This document shows positions 6,504 to 12,301 of a DNA stretch of 12,301 nucleotides, one piece after another. The notes beneath the pieces are model-generated. The model was not told the DNA's origin and did not search any database. It saw only the letters and a program-made list of their open reading frames with translations. The translations under genes and the position numbers were made by a program. This DNA is from Pseudomonadota bacterium. GTDB taxonomy: Bacteria; Pseudomonadota; Gammaproteobacteria; Pseudomonadales; Halieaceae. Within the stretch, counting starts at the first letter, position 1; every line of letters starts with the position of its first letter. The stretch is from positions 1-12,301 of the forward strand of contig JAUVBI010000072.1 in NCBI GenBank assembly GCA_030591305.1, written 5' to 3'.

Positions 6504-6935
6504 ATGAATGAGAAAAAGGTACGCTATTACAAAAAAATGTTTCTTTCAGGGGCGGTATTTAACGGGTGTGCTGCCCTGCTATTTTTCTTTGCTTTTGAAG
6601 ACATGTATATTTTTATGGGGGGCGATACAGTACCGCAAGCAGCCCTATTTAATTTATTTCTGCAATTAACATCATCACTTGTTTTTTTGTTTGGTGGAAT
6701 TTATTACGCTATTTCACGAAATCCCGATTCTTATGCGTCCAGGCAGTTAGCCATAGTTGGCGCTGTAGGTAAATTACTCTTTGTTTTTTTCTTTACACGT
6801 TATGCTTTATCGGGCGATATTCCACTGGCATTAGCGGGATTGGTTTCAGTTGATTTTATCTATGCGGTTTTATTTTTTGAGTATATTCGATACCAAACGT
6901 GGCCCAGCCCCACTTCACATCAAGCTGGGTCATGA
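6504..6935 (+). CDS. Small four-helix integral membrane protein (143 aa)
   Basis: Four hydrophobic segments, about residues 12-31, 45-70, 81-100 and 106-127, predict a compact inner-membrane protein. Features such as ISRNPDSYASRQLAIVGAVG and a GDIPLAL link between helices 3 and 4 recall widespread uncharacterised four-helix proteins, but I cannot name the family. The ribosome-binding site is weak (AAAAGG twelve bases before ATG 6504), and the gene lies 32 bases after the DUF1254 gene, so it probably relies on the same transcript. The DNA is strongly AT-rich (18 of 60 bases G+C in 6661-6720). Its last ten residues (PSPTSHQAGS) and stop are encoded on the strand opposite a decayed SDR gene end, so the tail was probably acquired by read-through into that debris and the original C-terminus lay near IRYQT. 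Confidence 0.75.
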   Translation: MNEKKVRYYKKMFLSGAVFNGCAALLFFFAFEDMYIFMGGDTVPQAALFNLFLQLTSSLVFLFGGIYYAISRNPDSYASRQLAIVGAVGKLLFVFFFTRYALSGDIPLALAGLVSVDFIYAVLFFEYIRYQTWPSPTSHQAGS

Positions 6936-6957
6936 GATAGAGTAGTCGGTCGCGCTC
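6904..6957 (-). pseudogene. Stub of a second SDR gene (3'-end fragment)
   Basis: On the minus strand this stretch reads ERDRLLYLMTQLDVKWGW. The intact SDR gene at 4084-4134 reads ERDRLYVMTQSDAKWGW. At the DNA level 40 of 51 aligned bases match, with one extra codon here. Directly upstream in frame are stop codons (TAA TAA), although the GCATTAATAAGAG sequence still resembles the gene's GCAATTGAA, so similarity may extend a little further with indels. Nothing else of the gene remains: nhaB begins at 6985 where the rest would lie. The stub has the same orientation as the intact SDR gene. Confidence 0.75.
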
Positions 6958-6984
6958 TTATTAATGCCTGCCTAGTTTAGTTCG

Positions 6985-8490
6985 CTATAGATAAAGTATT
7001 ATCGCCATCAGGCCTACACCACCCATCACAATGGTATAGGGGAAGGCCATAATGACCATCCTGCCGTAGGATAAGCGGATCAGGGGGGCCAGGGCAGAGG
7101 TCAGCAGGAATAGAAATGCGGCCTGGCCGTTGGGTGTTGCGACACTGGGCAAGTTGGTTCCCGTATTAATGGCTACTGCAAGCTTGTCGAATTCGGCACG
7201 TGTTATGGCACCGGAATCCAGGGCACCTTTCACCTCGTTGATATAAACCGTCGCGACGAATACATTGTCGCTGATCATGGATAGAACACCGTTTGCAACG
7301 AAGAACATGGCCGGTCGTACATCGGCTTCCATTGCCAGCACCCTATCGATAACCGGGGTAAACAGATGTTGGTCGTGTATTACCGCCACAATGGCAAAAA
7401 ATACGACCAACAGTGCGGTGAAGGGCAGGGCCTCCTCAAAAGCGTGGCCTATCTGGTGTTCCTCAACAATGCCGTTGAAAGCGGTTAACAGTACAATAAT
7501 CATCAGGCCGATAAGGCCCACAGCGGCCCAGTGCATGGCGAGGCCCAATATCAGAATAATGGCTACCAGGGCCTGAACCCATAATCGTGCAACACTTCTT
7601 GCATTGCGATTGGCATCTTCTCTAGCCTGGTAGGCTTCAAGAACTACACGCACATTATCTGGCAGCAAAGTGCCATAACCAAACTTGCCCGTAACTTCCA
7701 ACAGATAGCAGGTGATGAGCCCGCACACCAAAACCGGCATGGTTATGGGTGCCATAATGGTGAAGAATTCTATGAAATCCCAGCCAGCCACCTCGGCAAT
7801 AAGCAGGTTTTGTGGTTCGCCCACCAGCGTGCACACACCGCCCAGGGCTGTGCCCACGGCACCGTGCATCAGCAGGCTGCGCAGAAAAGCCCTGAAATTT
7901 TCCAGGTCTTCTTCGTGGCTTTTGTGGACGCCCTGGTCGTCGGAGTGGTCATGATCATCGTGCGTGACTTTCTTGCCGGAGGCCACCTTGTGGTAAACCG
8001 CATAAAAGCCGACCCCCACGCTTATCAGTACAGCTGTAACCGTTAAGGCATCCAAAAATGCAGACAAAAACGCGGACACCAGACAAAACAGCACAGAGAT
8101 CATAGGCTTGGATTTCACTTTCAGCAATATGCCGGTGAACAGCCACAGCAATAGTTCCTGCATAAAGTAGATGCCTGCCACCATAAACATCAGCAGCAGA
8201 ATGACCTGGAAATTGCCCAGGGTCTCATTATAGACCGACTCTGGTGAAGCCATACCCAATATGACAGCCTGAATAGCCAACAAGCCCCCCGGCTGCAGGG
8301 GATAACATCGCAGCGCCAGAGCCAGGGTGAAGATGAACTCCCCAATCAGAATCCAGCCGGTAACAAAGGGGCCCAGTAACGCCAGAAACACAGGGTTCAG
8401 AACCAGAAACGCTATGATGGTTTGCTTGTACCAGGCAGGAGAGGAACCGAGAAAGTTCTTCCATAGGGCATGGGGCATTGATTCGGTCAT
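6985..8490 (-). CDS. nhaB: Na+/H+ antiporter NhaB (501 aa)
   Basis: This inner-membrane antiporter exports Na+ in exchange for protons, giving sodium and alkaline-pH tolerance. It matches the NhaB family throughout: [15 protein letters not shown] near the N-terminus, [15 protein letters not shown] at 62-76, [10 protein letters not shown] from 145, [16 protein letters not shown] in the middle, and the near-invariant [20 protein letters not shown] and [13 protein letters not shown] near the C-terminus. Many hydrophobic segments (about ten to twelve) are visible. Length is close to the roughly 510 residues of E. coli NhaB. The loop at residues 177-195 is unusually rich in His and Asp ([19 protein letters not shown]). 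ATG 8490 aligns with the family start; the upstream signal (AGATGAG) is weak. Divergent from nudC. No terminator is evident between it and the SDR stub. Confidence 0.97.
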   Translation of the reverse strand: MTESMPHALWKNFLGSSPAWYKQTIIAFLVLNPVFLALLGPFVTGWILIGEFIFTLALALRCYPLQPGGLLAIQAVILGMASPESVYNETLGNFQVILLLMFMVAGIYFMQELLLWLFTGILLKVKSKPMISVLFCLVSAFLSAFLDALTVTAVLISVGVGFYAVYHKVASGKKVTHDDHDHSDDQGVHKSHEEDLENFRAFLRSLLMHGAVGTALGGVCTLVGEPQNLLIAEVAGWDFIEFFTIMAPITMPVLVCGLITCYLLEVTGKFGYGTLLPDNVRVVLEAYQAREDANRNARSVARLWVQALVAIILILGLAMHWAAVGLIGLMIIVLLTAFNGIVEEHQIGHAFEEALPFTALLVVFFAIVAVIHDQHLFTPVIDRVLAMEADVRPAMFFVANGVLSMISDNVFVATVYINEVKGALDSGAITRAEFDKLAVAINTGTNLPSVATPNGQAAFLFLLTSALAPLIRLSYGRMVIMAFPYTIVMGGVGLMAIILYL

Positions 8491-8561
8491 TGGCTCATCT
8501 TATTTTTTGGTCTATTTAGAGGCATTCTACGACATTTTATCGGGCGAGGCGACGCGGGCGC

Positions 8562-8590
8562 TTGCCCCGGTAAGGGCTAGTGCATACTAT
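8562..8590 (+). promoter_or_regulatory. Candidate nudC promoter
   Basis: TTGCCC (8562-8567) and TACTAT (8585-8590) are separated by 17 bases. Transcription would begin near 8597, leaving only about five bases before the TTG at 8602 but a normal leader before ATG 8674. Boxes match the consensus at four of six positions each, so this is a weak prediction. Confidence 0.3.
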
Positions 8591-8608
8591 ACCTCGTCAT
8601 TTTGTCAA
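8581..8608 (-). promoter_or_regulatory. Candidate nhaB promoter
   Basis: On the minus strand a perfect TTGACA (8608-8603) is followed after 16 bases by TATGCA (8586-8581), a poor -10 box. It would give a leader of about 85 bases before ATG 8490 and physically overlaps the candidate nudC promoter on the other strand and the proposed TTG start of nudC. Confidence 0.27.
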
Positions 8609-9438
8609 TCACCACGGGCCAGCCATTGTTCAGACTAGACACCATATCACCCGTTTCCCAGGAAGATGGGTTGATGATTGTTTTCCAAGGGGGAAACCTG
8701 GTAACCGAGTTGCGTTCGCCCGTGCCCTGCCTTATTGGACCTGAACACATGGCATCCCTGCGCTGGGAGGTCACACGGCGCCAATTTCTGGGGTATTGGA
8801 ACGAGGAGGCATGCTGGGCAGTCGAAATTAACGAGCAAGCCGAGTTAGACCCCATGATTTTTCAAAAAGGCAAGCTGTACCAGGTGCTCGGCCGCATCGA
8901 TGATCGCTTGTTTGCCCTTGTAGGGCGGGGCTCTCAGCTTCTTGACTGGGACAGAGATCATCAGTTTTGTGGCCGTTGTGGCGGTGGCATGCAGCTGCAT
9001 CCAACAGAGCATGCAATGAATTGCAAACCTTGTAATTCCATTATATTTCCACGTATTTCCCCCTGCATCATCGTTTTGGTTACACGTGGTGAGGAGCTGC
9101 TGTTGGCGCGTAGCCCGAATTTCCCCGTTCCCATGTACAGCACGCTGGCGGGCTTTATCGAGCCCGGGGAGAGTGCTGAACAGACGCTGGTGCGGGAGGT
9201 CAAGGAGGAGGTGAATATAGATGTTCACAATTTGCGCTACTTCGAGTCCCAGGCCTGGCCTTTTCCCAACCAGTTAATGCTGGGTTTTTTTGCTGAATAC
9301 ACAGGGGGTGATATCATATGCGACCCGAAGGAGATCGTGGATGCTCAGTGGTTTCATTATCGAGATCTGCCGCATATTCCACCGCAGGCTTCCATATCGG
9401 GTCAGTTAATACACAGTTACATCGAAAGTCTTAGTTAA
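8602..9438 (+). CDS. nudC: NADH pyrophosphatase / RNA-decapping Nudix hydrolase NudC (up to 278 aa)
   Basis: NudC hydrolyses NAD(H) to NMN(H) plus AMP and removes NAD caps from RNA. Counting from TTG 8602, an N-terminal domain (about 25-115) precedes a zinc ribbon (Cys123, Cys126, Cys141, Cys144) and the Nudix domain with the box from Gly184 to Ile206, including Glu190 and REVKEE (198-203). The Nudix Gly near the end is Asn205. The NudC hallmark SQPWPFPxS appears as SQAWPFPNQ (216-224). The start is uncertain: TTG 8602 has no ribosome-binding site, while ATG 8674 (254 aa) follows CAGGAAG at good spacing; residues before it (PLFRLDTISPVSQEDG) look like a plausible family N-terminus, so TTG cannot be dismissed. 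sohB begins 18 bases after the stop, so the two are probably one operon. Confidence 0.95.
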   Translation: MSITTGQPLFRLDTISPVSQEDGLMIVFQGGNLVTELRSPVPCLIGPEHMASLRWEVTRRQFLGYWNEEACWAVEINEQAELDPMIFQKGKLYQVLGRIDDRLFALVGRGSQLLDWDRDHQFCGRCGGGMQLHPTEHAMNCKPCNSIIFPRISPCIIVLVTRGEELLLARSPNFPVPMYSTLAGFIEPGESAEQTLVREVKEEVNIDVHNLRYFESQAWPFPNQLMLGFFAEYTGGDIICDPKEIVDAQWFHYRDLPHIPPQASISGQLIHSYIESLS

Positions 9439-9456
9439 TCAGTCTGGAGTAGTCAC

Positions 9457-10518
9457 TTGGAATTTATTTTTGAATACGGGTTGTTTTTGGCCCAGGCCAT
9501 TACCATTGTTGCAGCGGTGCTCATTGTTGCTGTGGGCCTTGTCGCTCTGGGCATGAAGCAAAAGCCAGAGCATGAAGGTCATATCGAGATTCTCAACCTC
9601 AATGAGAAGTATAAGCTGGTCAATGAATTACTAGAGCAAGTTGTCACCGACGAGGAAGTCCTGAAGCTCGACAGAAAGGCCCAGAAAAAGGCCGACAAGC
9701 AAAAAGCCAAAGCGGCAAAAAAAGCAGCAAAAAAGTCCGGTGATGAAAAAACCGACCCTGAGCGCAGCCGGCTTTATGTGCTTGCATTCGACGGTGACAT
9801 CAAGGCCAGTGCCACCGAAAACCTTCGAGAAGAAATCTCCGCCGTATTGCCCCAAATACGTGAGGGAGACGAAATACTGTTAAAATTGGAGAGCCCGGGT
9901 GGCATGGTGCACAGCTACGGTCTGGCTGCCAGCCAATTGCAGCGTATAGCCGATGCAAAAGTCCCCCTGACGGTTGCTGTGGATAAAGTAGCGGCCAGTG
10001 GTGGTTATATGATGGCCTGTGTGGGCAGTACGATTATCGCCGCCCCCTTTGCAGTGCTGGGCTCCATTGGTGTACTGGCACAACTGCCCAACTTCAACCG
10101 TCTGCTGAAAAAGCATGATATAGATGTTGAGCTGTTAACCGCCGGAGAATACAAACGCACCTTGACCATGTTTGGGGAAAACACCGATAAGGGCCGGCAA
10201 AAATTTATAGAAGAGCTGGAAGAAACCCACGTATTGTTCAAGGAATTCGTCGGGGAGAACCGTCCCAGTCTTGATGTGGCCAAGGTTTCAACCGGTGAGG
10301 TGTGGTACGGACGCAAAGCCATCGACGTGGGGCTCATCGATGCTCTGCAAACCAGTGATGCCTTCGTGCAAGAGAGGCTCAAAGACCAGGATGTCTATGA
10401 AATAAAGTTTGTTCACAAAAAAACCTGGCAAGAAAAAATGGGCATGGCGGCAGAAGGTGCTATGGAGAAGGCATTCCTAAAAATTTGGCAGCGTTCGCAG
10501 GCGCCTAAGAACTACTAG
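9457..10518 (+). CDS. sohB: Inner-membrane peptidase SohB, S49 family (353 aa)
   Basis: SohB is a serine-lysine peptidase of the signal-peptide-peptidase (SppA) family, anchored in the inner membrane with its catalytic part probably in the periplasm. The sequence begins MEFIFEYGLFLAQ with one membrane helix (about 9-33), then a long Lys/Ala-rich charged linker (about 73-98), then the S49 domain: LESPGGMVHSYGLAASQLQR (144-163), the nucleophile Ser181 in DKVAASGGYMMA, and the general-base Lys233 in AGEYKRTLT, 52 residues later as in short SppA enzymes. Length matches the E. coli protein (about 349). The TTG start at 9457 is supported by CTGGAG seven bases upstream and by the family N-terminus; no in-frame ATG fits. 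It is co-directional with nudC and followed by a terminator. Confidence 0.97.
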   Translation: MEFIFEYGLFLAQAITIVAAVLIVAVGLVALGMKQKPEHEGHIEILNLNEKYKLVNELLEQVVTDEEVLKLDRKAQKKADKQKAKAAKKAAKKSGDEKTDPERSRLYVLAFDGDIKASATENLREEISAVLPQIREGDEILLKLESPGGMVHSYGLAASQLQRIADAKVPLTVAVDKVAASGGYMMACVGSTIIAAPFAVLGSIGVLAQLPNFNRLLKKHDIDVELLTAGEYKRTLTMFGENTDKGRQKFIEELEETHVLFKEFVGENRPSLDVAKVSTGEVWYGRKAIDVGLIDALQTSDAFVQERLKDQDVYEIKFVHKKTWQEKMGMAAEGAMEKAFLKIWQRSQAPKNY

Positions 10519-10525
10519 TCCTGAT

Positions 10526-10550
10526 ATGGCGGTTAACTTCTGCCATTTTC
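10526..10550 (+). terminator. Intrinsic terminator after sohB
   Basis: ATGGCGG (10526-10532) pairs with CTGCCAT (10540-10546), allowing one G-U pair, around a seven-base loop, and TTTT follows directly. It lies eight bases after the sohB stop codon, in the 65-base gap between sohB and the convergent cti gene. Confidence 0.6.
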
Positions 10551-10583
10551 CGCCTACGTGGGAACGACAGGTGAACGTCAAAA

Positions 10584-12301
10584 TCAGTGATCATGATATC
10601 GGTTGTAATCGAATATTCCCGCGTTGATTGGGCTTTCACCTTTCTTCATCTGGTGAAACTTGTCACTGACACGCCAGAACCAGGGTGAATTTCGATGCAC
10701 ACCATAATGCTTCACCAGGGCAGCGTAGTCAGCTTCCGTTTCCATATTTTTAATGTCACTGGCGAATAACGCTACCTGACTTTCAGCGACCTGGAAAAAA
10801 TAGTTTGGGTAGGCGCCGATAAACCCTTTCACAATCGTCAAATTATCCTCGGTGGGTAACCTGCGCTCCTGCTCGTAGAATAACTGCGCGATATTGCTGT
10901 AGCCGGTATTGCGAATAATAGTGTAGGCCTCATCGCGACCACCGCCAATAATATTGACAAAGCTGACCCCTGGCATATACCTGTTATGTTGACCTGTGTC
11001 CTGCTGCAACTGTTGAAATGCTTTGACCGTAGTAGCACTGGCCGTTTCGTGATAGCTGTAGTTATTTGCTTTTGCACCGTATATTCGCTCGCGCATCAGT
11101 GACAAAAACTCACGTTTGGGGTCATCTGTCTGGTAGACAACAGCACTGGGCTTATCGACAATACCGCTGTTGCCAAAAAAAGCTTCCTTGCTGGTACTGG
11201 AGGCACCTCTATACCAATAGTCACGCAGCTCTATACGGGTCTTCGGTGGCATAAACATCAGAAAGTTGAATTCACCATCCATACGCAGAAAATCCATATA
11301 CAGGCGAGATGTCAATTGGTGGGAGGCAGCACCGTAGACGTCGTAACCCGCCACCAACAGATAGTGAATACGTTCCAGCAATGAATAGTCAATAACCCAC
11401 ACTGTTTTCGGGTTCTCACCCACAAAGCCTTTTACTACAGAGGCGGTATCGAAATGTCTGAAGACAGTGAGTGCGGCGTTATCGTTAACACCGTCTCCAT
11501 CCCAGATTGCGTCAACGTTTAGCCACTGCCCTTCACCCGACAATTCCTCGTTGATTGCCTTCTGTCGGGCTGTCTTATAACGTTCCTGTGATTTCGCGTA
11601 TGACCGCCAGGAAAAAATATCGATAAGCCTGCTGGTGGCATCTGAGGGCAAGCGCAGGTTGTCACTTTCCCTTGCCAGGAAATCGGCGTTGAGATCTGGG
11701 TCTGAGCTGTCCGGGTCCACAAACATGATCCAGAAGTGGTCATCAATCACGTTCAGGGCAATCTGGCCTCTACACACTGAACCTTTGATGAAGTTCATAA
11801 TGCTAAACTGCGCTTCAGCCAGAAGAAACCGGTACCGGGAGTCAACGGGTATTTGCTGGAAGCTTTTAAAGGGGTTGGACGCTATATCGCTGCTGTAACT
11901 CGGGAGGTGCTCAACCTCATAATCCCGGGTCAGGAACAACTCGCGGTAAAAATCCATTCGCGCCCGATCGAAACGATAGGGCATGTGCCGTTTGACAAGT
12001 ACGGTGACGGGCATGCGCTGTAAACGGTAGTAAAAGGCTTTTGTGTGCGGATCATCATAGGGGCGTCGACGACTGATCAGTCCAATGTTGCGCCCGGGTT
12101 TGGTGTAGGACCGAACCATTCGGAACCAGACTGGATTGCCATCATTTTCAAAATATATAGATGCCAGAAACAGATGTTCGAATAAGTAACGCGACATGAG
12201 CTTTTGCTTATTAGTTTCTCCGTTGAGAAATTTCTCCCACTGCGCCAGGGCCCGCTGGACGGATGGCGACAGAGGGGGTTCCTCCGGAGGAGGTGCACCT
12301 G
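10584..12301 (-). CDS. cti: Fatty acid cis/trans isomerase Cti (partial, N-terminus beyond the right edge)
   Basis: Cti is a periplasmic c-type-haem protein that turns cis-unsaturated membrane fatty acids into trans isomers, a rapid response to solvents, heat or salt. The frame is open to the right edge. The first ATG inside the window (12197) is internal, because 34 further in-frame codons precede it and match the family run-up (LAQWEKFLNGETNKQKL before MSRYLFEHLFLA). About 571 residues are visible of a family length near 760-790, so the signal peptide and the N-terminal haem-binding CxxCH motif lie outside. Recognisable parts include YLFEHLFLASIYF, RMPVTVLVKRHMPYRFD, SVCRGQIALNVIDDHFWIMF and DYSLLERIHYLLVAGYDVYG. 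It is convergent with nudC-sohB. Assignment rests on whole-length family resemblance; the promoter is not in the window. Confidence 0.93.
   Translation of the reverse strand, partial: GAPPPEEPPLSPSVQRALAQWEKFLNGETNKQKLMSRYLFEHLFLASIYFENDGNPVWFRMVRSYTKPGRNIGLISRRRPYDDPHTKAFYYRLQRMPVTVLVKRHMPYRFDRARMDFYRELFLTRDYEVEHLPSYSSDIASNPFKSFQQIPVDSRYRFLLAEAQFSIMNFIKGSVCRGQIALNVIDDHFWIMFVDPDSSDPDLNADFLARESDNLRLPSDATSRLIDIFSWRSYAKSQERYKTARQKAINEELSGEGQWLNVDAIWDGDGVNDNAALTVFRHFDTASVVKGFVGENPKTVWVIDYSLLERIHYLLVAGYDVYGAASHQLTSRLYMDFLRMDGEFNFLMFMPPKTRIELRDYWYRGASSTSKEAFFGNSGIVDKPSAVVYQTDDPKREFLSLMRERIYGAKANNYSYHETASATTVKAFQQLQQDTGQHNRYMPGVSFVNIIGGGRDEAYTIIRNTGYSNIAQLFYEQERRLPTEDNLTIVKGFIGAYPNYFFQVAESQVALFASDIKNMETEADYAALVKHYGVHRNSPWFWRVSDKFHQMKKGESPINAGIFDYNRYHDH

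Noticed and set aside
4000..6970. Mobile element bounded by the two SDR tails
   Set aside because: No transposase, integrase, terminal inverted repeats or target-site duplication is visible, and the tails are only 40 of 51 identical, too diverged for a recent insertion.
8845..9228. Minus-strand 127-codon frame
   Set aside because: Antisense to the zinc ribbon and Nudix box of nudC; no resemblance to any family.
10005..10382. Minus-strand 125-codon frame
   Set aside because: Antisense to the SohB catalytic domain.
12077..12298. Minus-strand 73-codon frame at the right edge
   Set aside because: The overlapping cti frame is open to the edge and matches the family; this is a shifted-frame shadow.

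Overview
The window looks like a piece of chromosome from a marine-type Gammaproteobacterium. NhaB, SohB and NudC all resemble gammaproteobacterial forms, and acyl-CoA ligase, acyl-CoA dehydrogenase and SDR genes with a fatty acid cis/trans isomerase suggest a lipid-rich lifestyle such as that of Spongiibacteraceae/Halieaceae relatives. That placement is inference from gene content, not a search result. No rRNA, tRNA, CRISPR array, transposase, integrase or phage gene was seen.

Left part (1-3156, minus strand): a three-member co-directional cluster. It runs from an acyl-CoA dehydrogenase, through a short in-frame remnant of a saccharopine-dehydrogenase-like oxidoreductase, to an AMP-forming acyl-CoA ligase cut by the left edge. 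Together these suggest activation and alpha,beta-dehydrogenation of an acyl substrate. The middle gene has apparently lost about two thirds of its length internally, but its stop codon still overlaps the ribosome-binding site of the ligase.

Middle part (3157-6970): a 389-base gene-poor gap with a possible decayed gene tail, then a small secreted Asp/His/Arg-rich protein followed by a strong hairpin. Next come an SDR oxidoreductase (minus) and, divergently, an exported DUF1254/DUF1214 protein and a four-helix membrane protein in visibly AT-richer DNA. A stub matching the 3' end of the SDR gene lies at 6904-6957, so two SDR tails in the same orientation bracket the DUF1254/membrane-protein pair.

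Right part (6985-12301): nhaB (minus), divergent nudC-sohB (plus, probably one operon ending at an intrinsic terminator), then a convergent cti gene (minus) whose N-terminal haem-binding part lies beyond the right edge. NhaB (Na+/H+ exchange), SohB (inner-membrane protease) and Cti (cis-to-trans conversion of membrane fatty acids) are all envelope-homeostasis functions, but nothing shows that they are co-regulated.

Most of the window is ordinary housekeeping and lipid-metabolism DNA. I do not see a convincing new multi-gene system. The most informative oddities are the SDR tail duplication, the internally deleted oxidoreductase and the small Asp/His-tailed secreted protein.
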